A program made the translations under genes and the position numbers. 15,328 nt of DNA, taken from NCBI GenBank assembly GCA_927435965.1, contig CAKMKB010000074.1:1-15328 (forward strand), in the 5' to 3' direction. Positions 1 through 7,733 of the stretch are shown in pieces (position 1 is the stretch's first letter; every line of letters starts with the position of its first letter). The notes below the pieces were generated by a model that was not told the DNA's origin, made no database searches, and saw nothing but the letters and a program-made list of their open reading frames with translations. The stretch is from 38-11 sp927435965 (lineage in GTDB: Bacteria; Bacillota; Clostridia; Tissierellales; Dethiosulfatibacteraceae).

Positions 1-1
1 A

Positions 2-89
2 ATGAGCCTCTGGGAGCATGACTCTTTGCAAAAAAGGCATGGTAAAAGAACATGCAATACCTAAAAGGCTATCATGCTCCCTTTCTCAT
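2..89. repeat. Long imperfect inverted repeat at the left edge
   Basis: Ten-base arms GGGAGCATGA (12-21) and TCATGCTCCC (72-81) are exactly complementary. An outer pair ATGAG (2-6) / CTCAT (85-89) extends them, and an inner pair GCATG / CATGC sits in the middle. No T-run follows, so it is not a typical intrinsic terminator. It could be a structured RNA, a leader or 3' end of a gene to the left, or a small mobile-element remnant. I do not recognise the family. Confidence 0.45.
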
Positions 90-242
90 CGTCAATGATA
101 AACGCAGGGTGTTGGAAAAACCATCACACTTTCTCGTTAAAATATGCTAAAATGAAAATCAGTAAACCTATCTTAACAAGAGGGATCAGTCTATTCTTCT
201 TTTTCCTACAGTAAATTAACGCAACCGTAGCGAATAATCAAC

Positions 243-271
243 TTTACTAATGATTTTGGATATACTATAAT
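243..271 (+). promoter_or_regulatory. Sigma-A-type promoter of the GGDEF gene
   Basis: TTTACT (243-248) and a perfect TATAAT (266-271) are separated by 17 bases. An AAGGAG ribosome binding site (291-296) lies five bases before the ATG at 302. The leader would be only about 25 bases long. Confidence 0.65.
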
Positions 272-301
272 AATTTCAGTACAATTTTTTAAGGAGTTCA
301 A

Positions 302-1432
302 ATGAATATCGTCAACAATCTCACCTTTAACAGTTATTCAATTATTCTACTTCTAATTCTTCATATCTATTCAGCTCGAAAGTTTAAAAAAAGAACCCAA
401 GGATATCAATTATATCTATTGATAACAAAAACAGCTATCCTAATGTTGATAATCGATGTTTTATCTAGGTTCGACGGAAAACCGGATACTTTTTATCCTA
501 TCATCAATCACTACAGTAATTTCCTGTTCTTCTTATTGAATCCTATTCTACCTGCTTTATGGCTGTTATATGTCCATAATCAGATATTTTCTAATACCGA
601 AAAGACAAAAAAAATACACTTCCCTCTCATAGTAATATTTATACTAAATGCTTCAATGGTAATAGCTAATGAGTTTTATGGATTCTTATACTTCATAGAT
701 AGTGGCAACATATATCATAGGGGGCCTCTTTACATTTTAGCCTTCATGTCCACATTTTTTTTGTTGACTGCTACCTATGCGTTATTAATCCTACATCGCA
801 AGCAAATAGACAAGAGATACTATTTTGCTCTGTTGTTTTTTGCTGTCCCGCCAATCATCGGAACGGTCATGCAGATTATGATATATGGTATTCCTTTTGC
901 ACTAAACGGTGTTGTCTTTTCTCTCTTGATAGTTCTCCTTTATATTCAAGATGATGGAATGAATACTGATTTTTTGACTGGGATAGCAAACCGCAAGCGA
1001 TTCGATGATATCTTAAATGCAAGAGTCGAAAACTGCAATGAAAACGACACTTTTTCTTTGATTCTTTTGGATCTGGATAATTTTAAACAGATAAACGACA
1101 CTTTTGGACACGAGATGGGTGACAATGTATTAAAAGCAGTCACTAAAATGCTAACTCAAGGCATCCGATCAAATGATTTCATCGCTCGTTTTGGTGGTGA
1201 CGAGTTTTGTATAGTTACAGATATCTCAAATAGCAAAGACTTAGAATCAGCAATCGACAGAATCAACCAATGCACCAAAAAATTTAATCAGTCCAGTAAT
1301 TTCCCTTTCGAAATCAGCTTCAGTATTGGTTCCGCTGTTTATCAATGCTCTATTCTTATGACATCTGATGAATTCCTTAAGCAAGTCGACATGCTGATGT
1401 ACGAGAATAAAAAAGCAAAAAACCGTTCCTAG
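302..1432 (+). CDS. Membrane-anchored GGDEF diguanylate cyclase
   Basis: Predicted to make cyclic di-GMP from two GTP at the membrane. The 376-residue protein has an N-terminal half (about 10-215) of hydrophobic stretches that look like six to seven membrane segments, joined directly to a GGDEF domain (about 222-374). The domain is intact: DFLTGIANRKRF at 223, the metal/substrate LDLDNFKQIND segment at 256-266, and the GGDEF signature at 298-302. An inhibitory I-site RxxD (R289-D292) sits five residues before the signature, so product feedback inhibition is likely. There is no EAL or HD-GYP domain. The gene stands alone on the plus strand with its own promoter. The membrane part resembles integral-membrane sensor modules; I cannot say what it senses. 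The enzyme class is confident, the signal unknown. Confidence 0.93.
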   Translation: MNIVNNLTFNSYSIILLLILHIYSARKFKKRTQGYQLYLLITKTAILMLIIDVLSRFDGKPDTFYPIINHYSNFLFFLLNPILPALWLLYVHNQIFSNTEKTKKIHFPLIVIFILNASMVIANEFYGFLYFIDSGNIYHRGPLYILAFMSTFFLLTATYALLILHRKQIDKRYYFALLFFAVPPIIGTVMQIMIYGIPFALNGVVFSLLIVLLYIQDDGMNTDFLTGIANRKRFDDILNARVENCNENDTFSLILLDLDNFKQINDTFGHEMGDNVLKAVTKMLTQGIRSNDFIARFGGDEFCIVTDISNSKDLESAIDRINQCTKKFNQSSNFPFEISFSIGSAVYQCSILMTSDEFLKQVDMLMYENKKAKNRS

Positions 1433-1462
1433 ATCAAATCCTAATCCAGCGGAAAGGTTTTT
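1417..1462. terminator. Possible bidirectional terminator between converging genes
   Basis: AAAAACC (1418-1424) pairs with GGTTTTT (1456-1462), then one mismatch and TTCC/GGAA, with a 21-base loop. It covers the end and stop codon of the GGDEF gene. T-runs follow on both strands, so it could end both the cyclase gene and the minus-strand gene that stops at 1483. The long loop lowers confidence. Confidence 0.4.
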
Positions 1463-1482
1463 CAGTTTCGATTGTCATTTAT

Positions 1483-1734
1483 TCATTTTATGTCAAATTG
1501 TTTCAGTAAGCTAATGAATGATGTGTTCAGCAATTTTTGGCCCATGAGTTCTCTGAAACGCAATGTTTTCTCTTTACCTGCGACGCGTAGCAAGGCCAAC
1601 TCTTCAGGTATAGTCACCTCGCGATTTATAATATACTCGTATAAGTCTTCAAATTTGGATAAAGACTCAGCAGCCTTCTCCACATTTTTTATCTCAAAGG
1701 TTCCGCTTTCTGTCTTGAATGTTTGACGCTCCAT
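1483..1734 (-). CDS. Small conserved-looking protein of unknown function
   Basis: An 83-residue, charged, soluble protein with no signal peptide, membrane segment or cysteine pair. It begins MERQTFKTESGTFEIKN and looks mostly helical from about residue 18 (EKAAESLSKFEDLYEYI). A good AGGAG ribosome binding site sits shortly before the ATG. It is the last of three closely spaced minus-strand genes (49 bases after the DUF502 gene), so it is probably co-transcribed with the exporter-like and DUF502 genes. I do not recognise the family. An overlapping plus-strand frame of similar size lacks a ribosome binding site and is less likely. Confidence 0.65.
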   Translation of the reverse strand: MERQTFKTESGTFEIKNVEKAAESLSKFEDLYEYIINREVTIPEELALLRVAGKEKTLRFRELMGQKLLNTSFISLLKQFDIK

Positions 1735-1783
1735 CTACTTCTCCTGTTTATGACTTTATCCCTCCAGTGGGTTCTAATCAACA

Positions 1784-2389
1784 TTAACCTTTTTTATTCT
1801 CTTTAGGTATTTCAGGGACGACAACCCCAGCACTGACTATTAATTTCAGTCCTTCCTCGACAGTCATGTCTAAGTATGTAATCTCATCATTTGGAACAAG
1901 AATCAGCATTCCAGATGTAGGATTGGGGGTTGTGGGTACGAAAACATTCATCAGTTTTGCTGCTGTCTTGTCCTGCACTTCTCCCTTGCATTCTCCTGTT
2001 AAAAATCCTATTACATATGTGCCTTTTCTGGGATACTCTACCAAAACAACCCGATTGAAGACATGCTTACCTTGCAGCGAAAAAGCTTCAACTATTTGTT
2101 TCAGCCCAAAATAGACTCTAGGAACGATTGGAATTTTTCTGATCATTTTTTCTGCAAAATGAACCAGTCGCTGACCTATTACATTTGATACAACGGAGCC
2201 CATTACGAATATGATCACAAATCCGGCGACAATTCCGATTCCTGGAATTGTTCTTCCAATAATCATACTGATGTAAGCACCTAAAAATCTATCAAGAAAC
2301 CTAAATAGGGAATATAATAAGTAGATGGTTGCAATGATTGGCAGAAGGGTTAACAACCCTCTAAGAAATACTTGTCTGATTTTTTTCAT
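1784..2389 (-). CDS. DUF502 family integral membrane protein
   Basis: A 201-residue protein matching the DUF502 (plant COV1-like) family in length and layout. Residues 1-30 form a first membrane segment (RQVFLRGLLTLLPIIATIYLLY) and about 48-72 a second, GIGIVAGFVIIFVMGSVVSN. The family-typical segment PIVPRVYFGLKQIVEAF follows, then a soluble domain with VFVPTTPNPTSGMLILVPNDE. The biochemical role of the family in bacteria is not established; it is thought to be a membrane protein with a cytoplasmic or peripheral domain. The start is supported by a weak AAGG before the ATG and by the usual family N-terminus. It lies 54 bases downstream of the exporter-like gene, probably in the same transcript. 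Confidence 0.88.
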   Translation of the reverse strand: MKKIRQVFLRGLLTLLPIIATIYLLYSLFRFLDRFLGAYISMIIGRTIPGIGIVAGFVIIFVMGSVVSNVIGQRLVHFAEKMIRKIPIVPRVYFGLKQIVEAFSLQGKHVFNRVVLVEYPRKGTYVIGFLTGECKGEVQDKTAAKLMNVFVPTTPNPTSGMLILVPNDEITYLDMTVEEGLKLIVSAGVVVPEIPKENKKG

Positions 2390-2443
2390 CTTTTTATACC
2401 TTCACTCAAGTAATATTTAAATCAGTTCATATGTGCAGATAAT

Positions 2444-3409
2444 TTAAATCATCTCTTCAATGAGAGAGCTTTTAGCTTTGAGAAAATGCTCAAGATCATT
2501 GAGATATTCATAAAGTGTCGCCCGATTTTCAAACTCCTCTCTAGTCAATGGAAGGGGTAAGAGTTTGAATGTAGCTCTATATTCTCCAATTTTTTGGCAC
2601 ACCTCTTCTGATGTTTCAAGTCCATTCAATTTATCGGCTATCAATTCTGTCAATTCCGCAACCATCAAAGTCTGTTTATAGGAAGCATATAAGCGTTTGA
2701 AACACCTTCTCATATGATATAAGATGTCGTATTGTATGATTCTTGACTCCATATAATGGATATGATTGTAATGCTTGTAAATTAATTGATTCTCAGATTC
2801 AATCTTGACTCTGTTATAACTCTCTTTTAATTTTTCTTCCAACTGAGTATAATACATTTCATCAATAGTCGTAGCTTTTGTTCTTAGGCAATTTGCCATC
2901 TCAGACAAAATCTTACGAACCATTTCATCTATTTCAACTATGTCTTGTTCAATTCTTTTCTCTAGACTTGGCATATAAAGATTAAGCAAAAATCCTATTC
3001 CAGCGCCTATAAACATCTGCATCATTTCATTGACAAGTGCTGGGAAAGCGACTGACTGTATACTTAATATATGTGAAACAAGTACTGAGCAAGGCACGAT
3101 TCCGTCATGGAACTTCAACTGTACTGCAATCGGTATAAAAATCAACAGATATACGCCGAATGCAACAGCTGTGAACCCTATCAACGAAAAAACCAAGGTG
3201 CCTATCGTTAACGCGAGAATTGTAGATCCTATTCTCATTATGGCTAGATCTTTGGATTTCTTTTTTGTGCTCTGAACACTTAAAATAACAATTATACCCG
3301 AGTTGGCGGCATAGTCCAGATTCAGAAGTTGCGAAATAAATACTGCTACGATGGCTCCGAAAGCAGTCTTGACAGTTCTCATACCAATATATTTACTAAT
3401 TTTCTGCAT
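2444..3409 (-). CDS. Aromatic acid exporter family (FUSC/ArAE, YqjA-like) membrane protein
   Basis: The 321-residue protein has four to six hydrophobic segments in the first 150 residues, starting at TVKTAFGAIVAVFISQLLNL. A hydrophilic, largely helical cytoplasmic domain follows (about 150-321). This is the layout of the aromatic acid exporter 1 family (ArAE_1 plus ArAE_1_C, formerly DUF939), of which B. subtilis YqjA (about 320 residues) is an example. Family members are proposed efflux proteins, but the substrate of this subgroup is not known. A GAGG ribosome binding site precedes the ATG, and a promoter is visible upstream with a palindrome just after its -10. It appears to lead a three-gene unit with the DUF502 gene and the small gene at 1483-1734. 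Confidence 0.85.
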   Translation of the reverse strand: MQKISKYIGMRTVKTAFGAIVAVFISQLLNLDYAANSGIIVILSVQSTKKKSKDLAIMRIGSTILALTIGTLVFSLIGFTAVAFGVYLLIFIPIAVQLKFHDGIVPCSVLVSHILSIQSVAFPALVNEMMQMFIGAGIGFLLNLYMPSLEKRIEQDIVEIDEMVRKILSEMANCLRTKATTIDEMYYTQLEEKLKESYNRVKIESENQLIYKHYNHIHYMESRIIQYDILYHMRRCFKRLYASYKQTLMVAELTELIADKLNGLETSEEVCQKIGEYRATFKLLPLPLTREEFENRATLYEYLNDLEHFLKAKSSLIEEMI

Positions 3410-3433
3410 TGTTGGATGACCTCACACCGGAAA

Positions 3434-3477
3434 ATTGATTTCAAATCAATAATATCATCAGTTGCGTTTTTTAACAA
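3434..3477 (-). promoter_or_regulatory. Promoter with a palindromic operator for the exporter-like gene
   Basis: On the minus strand, TTGTTA (3472-3477), a 17-base spacer and TATTAT (3449-3454) form a good sigma-A-type promoter. A perfect 17-base palindrome, ATTGATTT-C-AAATCAAT in plus-strand orientation (3434-3450), abuts the -10 element at the expected transcription start. That is a typical repressor position. The regulator is not identifiable from the window. Confidence 0.6.
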
Positions 3478-3543
3478 TAGAGATTAGGTATGATAGTTAA
3501 ATATATCACAACAGTTCAAGTACAAGATATTGTCTTAAATCTA

Positions 3544-3966
3544 TCACCTTTCAGGATATCTGTTTTGAAGAAATAAAACAGATTGTCTGATTAATTTTTT
3601 CAATACATCCACATCAATATCATCAAGCTTGTTGACATAGATACATGCTTTACCTGATGTGTGCTTTCCGAAATCCTTTAATAATTCTTCCCTTTCAGTA
3701 TCTCCTGTGGCAAAATATAAGCTGATTTTTGCCTTGCGAGGAGAAAAACCGACCAGAGGCGCATCTCCTTCATGTCCTGTAGCATATCTATAATGATAGG
3801 AGCCAAACCCAATGATACTCGGTCCCCACATTTTTGCCTCATACCCTGTTGTCTTAGTGAAAATATCCAATAATTCGTATGCATCTTTACGTTTGTTTGG
3901 ATTTTCAACTTGTTCTATAAATGCAATGACACTACTATCGGATTCTTTAGTCTTTTGTTCATACAT
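3544..3966 (-). CDS. DUF1801 domain protein
   Basis: A 140-residue soluble protein with the DUF1801 (YdhG-like) fold pattern. Residues 10-50 are a helical start with the family phrase NPNKRKDAYELLDIF; then come MWGPSIIGFGSYHYRYATGHEGDAPLVGFSPRKAKISLYF (about 46-86) and a C-terminal KLDDIDVDVLKKLIRQS. The 'WGPSIIGFG' and 'GFSPRK' segments are the recognisable family hallmarks. The molecular function of the family is unknown. The AAGGAGG ribosome binding site is strong. It follows the isochorismatase-like gene by 46 bases and is probably co-transcribed with it. Confidence 0.88.
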   Translation of the reverse strand: MYEQKTKESDSSVIAFIEQVENPNKRKDAYELLDIFTKTTGYEAKMWGPSIIGFGSYHYRYATGHEGDAPLVGFSPRKAKISLYFATGDTEREELLKDFGKHTSGKACIYVNKLDDIDVDVLKKLIRQSVLFLQNRYPER

Positions 3967-4012
3967 TATTCTCCGCCTCCTTATTTATTTTCTTACAGGT
4001 AGTTGAGGAATT

Positions 4013-4561
4013 CTATTTGATAAGTTTTAACAATGCCTTGAACTCTGGTGTCCCTGACTCTTTTAAGAGGTCAAAAACAGCGGTCTCCGTATTGGTTATA
4101 ACAGCACCCATATCCCTTAGTTGGGATATGGCGTTGTTTAGTGTCATTTCTGCTCTAGATCCCACGGCATCCTCTACGAGAAATACTGAAAATCCGTTGT
4201 CTAACAGACTTCTAGATGTCTGAAATACACAAACATGCGACTCCGTGCCCGTCACAATTATCTTATTTCTATTCAATTTTTTTAGATAGTCAATAAACTC
4301 CGATGTACAGGCTGAAAAAGTTGTTTTGTGAAAGATTTTGACATCCTGCATTTTTTGAATCAGCTGATCAACTGTATGTCCAAGTCCTTCCGGGTTATGT
4401 TCAGTGACAATTATTGGTAAACCAAGAAGCTTTGCCGCTTCAATAAGCACTTCATTCCTTTGCATTACTGAACTTGCATTGTTAATAACAGGTAGCATTC
4501 TATCCTGAATGTCTATAATTAACAAGACCGCTTCGTCTTTATTCAAAAAATATTTTTCCAT
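4013..4561 (-). CDS. Isochorismatase-family cysteine hydrolase
   Basis: A 182-residue cytoplasmic hydrolase of the isochorismatase-like (YcaC/nicotinamidase-type) superfamily. The catalytic triad is visible: D17 in LLIIDIQDRM, K79 in FHKTTFSAC and the nucleophile C111 in VTGTESHVCVFQT. The non-proline TE-S-H segment before C111 is also family typical. Family members hydrolyse C-N or ether bonds of small molecules; the substrate here cannot be deduced. Because the superfamily is broad and no partner pathway is adjacent, I do not assign isochorismatase or nicotinamidase activity. A GGAGG ribosome binding site precedes the ATG, and a promoter lies about 90 bases upstream. Confidence 0.9.
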   Translation of the reverse strand: MEKYFLNKDEAVLLIIDIQDRMLPVINNASSVMQRNEVLIEAAKLLGLPIIVTEHNPEGLGHTVDQLIQKMQDVKIFHKTTFSACTSEFIDYLKKLNRNKIIVTGTESHVCVFQTSRSLLDNGFSVFLVEDAVGSRAEMTLNNAISQLRDMGAVITNTETAVFDLLKESGTPEFKALLKLIK

Positions 4562-4634
4562 TTTAGTTCCTCCAAATTGTTTGTTGTTATTCGACTGTTA
4601 TGTCTTTCTCTTTGATATATCTGAGTGAATATGT

Positions 4635-4676
4635 ATTGATAATATTTATTATATGATATTTATCAATCTATTACAA
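4635..4676 (-). promoter_or_regulatory. Promoter of the isochorismatase-family gene with inverted repeat
   Basis: On the minus strand, TTGTAA (4671-4676), a 17-base spacer and a perfect TATAAT (4648-4653). Inverted arms ATTGATAA (4635-4642) and TTATCAAT (4660-4667) flank the -10 element, which would allow a repressor to bind across it. Confidence 0.6.
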
Positions 4677-4787
4677 CAAAACAAAACCGTTTGTAATACA
4701 GTTCATCTAATGCCTCATCCTCAGCAAAAATTACGAAATGCCATCTGAACCTTAGAAACCTTTATCCAGGAGCTCTACAGTGATTAT

Positions 4788-4808
4788 CTCCACTTATAGA
4801 AGTGGGAG
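4788..4808. repeat. Short hairpin resembling an IS200/IS605-type end
   Basis: CTCCACTT (4788-4795), loop ATAG, then AAGTGGGAG (4800-4808): a stem with one bulged base and no T-run. Such 'AGAAGTGGGAG' hairpins are often seen at ends of IS200/IS605 elements, but no transposase gene is near. It may be a remnant or a chance structure. Confidence 0.3.
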
Positions 4809-4831
4809 TCTTAGCATTGTAAGTCATCGTA

Positions 4832-4870
4832 TAAAACCACACAGTAGAAGTGTTCCCCAGTGTGGTTCTA
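4832..4870 (-). terminator. Probable terminator of the grd operon
   Basis: On the minus strand, TAGAACCACAC pairs with GTGTGGTTTTA (11 pairs, one G-U) around a 17-base loop, starting about 20 bases after the grdD stop. The trailing T-run is short and the loop is large, so it may be a modest terminator. Confidence 0.5.
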
Positions 4871-4889
4871 AATGACTATTGATTTTAAG

Positions 4890-6035
4890 CTAAATATAAC
4901 TCTCTTCTATTAAAATGTTTCTTGATTTTTCTAGATTGACTTCTGATACATTGATGATAGGACCGGTACAACCCATTCCAGTTTCAGCATATATGTTAGC
5001 TTCCCATAATCTTTTACAAGCAAGTTCTAAATCAAGCACATCAATTCCTGCTATTGACTGTGTCACTATTTCTTTTTCAGGCATTTTAACTTCTTTAACT
5101 TGCGCTTTTTCTGATTCTTTGAAACTCTTCAATATGTCTTCAAGTCCGAATTGCTTTAGATTTTCATATTCTTCTTGTATTTTTTGATTTAGATTGTTTT
5201 TTGCCAGTTTTAACGCATAAAGAACTGCATTTTTGATTACCGGTGTACCTGACGCCCTTGACAATATCAGAACTGTTCTGTCATAGTCAAATCCTATTCC
5301 AGGTCCGTACCCAGAGCCAACAGCCTCATAGTTTCCACCTGTATTAAAGGAAGACAGCATCTTCATTAGAATATTGCCTGTCAAAGTGTCGGTTACCATA
5401 ACATCTGACGAACCCATCAACAGATCATTTCCTCTCATTATTACGCCACCATCAGATCTTTGAGATGAAGCGAAGTTAATGTCGTAACCATTTTCTTTAA
5501 GCTGTTTTAGAGCTCTTTCAACCGTTCTTGCACTATCCAGATTCAAAATGCCCACACTTGGTTTTTCGATTCCCATAGCCTTAGCTGTGATGATACCATA
5601 TAATGTATTTATAAACATGGCTTCTGTTCTGTCAACGGCAGCAGTGCCAGTTGTCGTTGCGATAAAGGCTTCTTTTCCAAAAGCTGGTGTTGGTACTTTA
5701 CCTACGGTAGATACACCTATCGGAAAATTGTAGTGTCTGGTGATACATCCTTTTATTTCGCCTGTATCCAAAAGGTTCTCCATAATCTGATGCATTTCGT
5801 TCTCACAGTCAGTTTCGTGGCATTCAAAGCCCTCACATTGATGCCCGATGATTACCACCTCCAAACCGCTTATTTCTTCCTGAGCCAGTCTAGCCCCTTC
5901 GATGAGCACCTCATGATGATGTTCACTGCCAAGTGTCGTCAGTCCAATTTTAATTTGGGGAGCAAAATCATTGTTTTCAATTGAACTGGCTATTTCTAAA
6001 AAGGCGTTTCCTAATGTTTTATTCAACTTTGACAT
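4890..6035 (-). CDS. grdD: Glycine/sarcosine/betaine reductase component C, subunit alpha (GrdD)
   Basis: Component C takes the carboxymethyl group from the GrdA selenocysteine and releases acetyl phosphate. GrdD is the subunit that becomes acetylated and is cleaved by phosphate. The 381-residue protein has the expected length and a PlsX/phosphotransacetylase-like fold pattern (IKIGLTTLGSEHHHEVLIEGARLAQ; GGVIMRGNDLLMGSSDVMVTDTLTGNILMKM). The conserved cysteine is C356 in AETGMGCTGPIINVSE near the C-terminus, matching the acetylated cysteine described for GrdD of Eubacterium acidaminophilum. The start is clear: AGGAGG overlaps the grdC stop codon and the ATG comes 11 bases after that stop, so translation is probably coupled. 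It is the last gene of the operon. Confidence 0.95.
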   Translation of the reverse strand: MSKLNKTLGNAFLEIASSIENNDFAPQIKIGLTTLGSEHHHEVLIEGARLAQEEISGLEVVIIGHQCEGFECHETDCENEMHQIMENLLDTGEIKGCITRHYNFPIGVSTVGKVPTPAFGKEAFIATTTGTAAVDRTEAMFINTLYGIITAKAMGIEKPSVGILNLDSARTVERALKQLKENGYDINFASSQRSDGGVIMRGNDLLMGSSDVMVTDTLTGNILMKMLSSFNTGGNYEAVGSGYGPGIGFDYDRTVLILSRASGTPVIKNAVLYALKLAKNNLNQKIQEEYENLKQFGLEDILKSFKESEKAQVKEVKMPEKEIVTQSIAGIDVLDLELACKRLWEANIYAETGMGCTGPIINVSEVNLEKSRNILIEESYI

Positions 6036-6046
6036 GGAATAACCTC

Positions 6047-7579
6047 CTATTGGTTTATAAGTTCATCGCCGATTTTTCTCAGTATTTCTGCAATAATCTT
6101 ATTGATTTCTTCTTTGTTCATTGTATTGTCTTCCTGAATTCCTTGGTTTCTTTCTATGATGACACTTACCCCGTCAAACAGATTTGTCATTCTTCCCAAG
6201 AACAAAGAGCCTTTACCGACAACCATAACGCGATTAAGATTGCCTTCAGTCAAGTCCTTCTGTGCAAATCCTAAGTAAGGAACGCCTGATGGGATGTGTC
6301 CTTGCGTCGGTGCCCAGCCAGTCATCCCATGCTTATTTACAAATTCCATCAGATCTTTTCTTTCTATCTCTTTTCTCATTACACCGATTGCGGCTATCAT
6401 TTTATAGTTAGCCTCAGGCACATCTCCGGCCCCTGCTGGTTTTGTGATGTCTGGATTTTGCATTTCAACCGAATACTTATCGACATCATTTACAGTAAGA
6501 TTGCCTTTGTCTAAAGGATCAGCGATTAAAGCTTTTATTACCGCTTGCGGTGATGACCCGGTTCCTACGTTGTGTTTTCCTACCAGATCAGTTCTGATGA
6601 TAGGATTGATGCCATCGTTTTTACTAATAAGTATGGCAAATCCTCCTATCACATCTTCTATGATGGGCATCTCTTTTTTGACATGATCTTTCCCATTCAT
6701 TCCAAGCTTTGCGGTTGCTCCGCCTGCTACCACGACAACATTATCATATGTGCCTGCTCGCACTAGACTTGCGGCATTGATGAGGGCATGTACCGGTGCC
6801 GCGCAAAATCCTCTTAAGTCTGATCCTGTCGCATTTAACGCACCACAGCTTTCGGCGATTGCTTTTGCAAAATTTCCGCCACCTCTTTGGTTCATGTCGC
6901 CGCAGGCTTCTTCAGAGCATTCTATGACATAATCTATATCTTTAACGTCAATGTTGTTCTTTTCAATTAGATTTTTTAAAGCCAGTATGCCAGACGCCTT
7001 AGCGACCAAATTTTCAAGCATAATATGACTGGTCAGATTGGCATCTATATCATGGGCTTGCTTGACGCATCCGACAACTTTGCCATCCAGGTATAATGCT
7101 TCTGCATGATCTTTGACTAATTTTTCTATTTCTTCTTTTGGCACACCCGTTTTCAGTAAATTGATTTCATTATCTGTGAAAAGAGGGTGTTCTTTTAGCT
7201 TATTTTTGACACTTTCTGTGAACACTTCTTCTAGTTGAACCAAGTCAAATACATCAGAGATTTTAATCAGCGCAATAAACTCATCAAGGGGCATGATTTC
7301 TCCAAATTTACCAAATCTTGAAGCATCGCTGGTTTGATTGGCGTACCATGGAAATTTCCTTTCCTTTAATTCAACCGGTGTCATATTACCAATGTATGTT
7401 TGGTTTGGTTCATAATTAACTACTTCTTCAAAAGTTCTTAAATGCTCAGGAATTTTTTTCAGGTATTCACTTTCAGGGTTTTTGGCTTTTTCCATTGTTT
7501 GTGTTGTGCCATTATGTATGACCATATCCGGCGCGTGCACCAAAATATAGCTACTTGCTTTGACTACCGAGTAATTCAT
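6047..7579 (-). CDS. grdC: Glycine/sarcosine/betaine reductase component C, subunit beta (GrdC)
   Basis: Partner of GrdD in component C, the acetyl-phosphate-forming part of the reductase. The 510-residue product matches GrdC in length and motifs and has a thiolase/FabH-like core. CSEEACGDMNQRGGGNFAKAIAE runs at about 221-243. RGFCAAPVHALINAA follows, whose C259 is the likely active-site cysteine by analogy with condensing enzymes. The typical N-terminal region YILVHAPDMVIHNGTTQ is present. I chose the ATG at 7579 because GGAGG (7588-7592) lies eight bases before it; the ATG fifteen bases upstream overlaps that ribosome binding site. It is separated from grdA by 154 bases carrying a strong terminator, so its expression is probably lower than that of grdA. 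Confidence 0.95.
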   Translation of the reverse strand: MNYSVVKASSYILVHAPDMVIHNGTTQTMEKAKNPESEYLKKIPEHLRTFEEVVNYEPNQTYIGNMTPVELKERKFPWYANQTSDASRFGKFGEIMPLDEFIALIKISDVFDLVQLEEVFTESVKNKLKEHPLFTDNEINLLKTGVPKEEIEKLVKDHAEALYLDGKVVGCVKQAHDIDANLTSHIMLENLVAKASGILALKNLIEKNNIDVKDIDYVIECSEEACGDMNQRGGGNFAKAIAESCGALNATGSDLRGFCAAPVHALINAASLVRAGTYDNVVVVAGGATAKLGMNGKDHVKKEMPIIEDVIGGFAILISKNDGINPIIRTDLVGKHNVGTGSSPQAVIKALIADPLDKGNLTVNDVDKYSVEMQNPDITKPAGAGDVPEANYKMIAAIGVMRKEIERKDLMEFVNKHGMTGWAPTQGHIPSGVPYLGFAQKDLTEGNLNRVMVVGKGSLFLGRMTNLFDGVSVIIERNQGIQEDNTMNKEEINKIIAEILRKIGDELINQ

Positions 7580-7597
7580 TTTCAATACCTCCATATG

Positions 7598-7629
7598 ATA
7601 AAAAGGTAGATGAACACCTACCTTTTTAT
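7598..7629 (-). terminator. Internal terminator (attenuator) between grdA and grdC
   Basis: A perfect 12-base inverted repeat ATAAAAAGGTAG / CTACCTTTTTAT with an 8-base loop. In the operon transcript the second arm carries five U residues, giving a canonical intrinsic terminator that ends just before the grdC ribosome binding site. The structure is symmetrical and would also work on the plus strand. Confidence 0.75.
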
Positions 7630-7681
7630 ACTTTCATCTTTTTTAATATAATCGTTTTCAGTCCTACTAGACTTTCTCAAT

Positions 7682-7718
7682 GGTTTGGATTTTGGATTTT
7701 TGGATTTATTCAAATTTG
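7682..7718. repeat. TTTGGAT short tandem repeats after grdA
   Basis: Three near-copies of TTTGGATT on the plus strand (AATCCAAA in the transcript) follow the grdA stop. They make an unstructured A/C-rich stretch before the internal terminator. No function is assigned. Confidence 0.35.
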
Positions 7719-7733
7719 GTTTGTTGTTTTAAT

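Larger units (their letters stand above)
1..301. other. Intergenic region upstream of the GGDEF gene
   Basis: No coding region is supported here. It holds the inverted repeat of 2-89, AT-rich DNA with no clear signal at about 90-240, and the promoter and ribosome binding site of the GGDEF gene at its right end. Confidence 0.6.
4562..4889. other. Intergenic region between the hydrolase gene and grdD
   Basis: No gene is supported in these 328 bases. From left to right they contain the hydrolase gene leader, its promoter with an overlapping inverted repeat (4635-4676), unassigned AT-rich DNA, a short hairpin (4788-4808) and the probable terminator of the grd operon (4832-4870). Confidence 0.6.

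Noticed and set aside
1472..1726. 84-residue plus-strand frame opposite the small unknown gene
   Set aside because: It lacks a ribosome binding site, while the minus-strand frame has AGGAG and fits the co-directional gene row.
7580..7594. Upstream ATG for grdC
   Set aside because: It overlaps the GGAGG ribosome binding site; the ATG at 7579 has ideal spacing.
7630..7733. A separate promoter for grdCD
   Set aside because: TATATT is present near the end of the spacer, but no acceptable -35 lies 16-18 bases before it, and any such promoter would still be upstream of the terminator hairpin.
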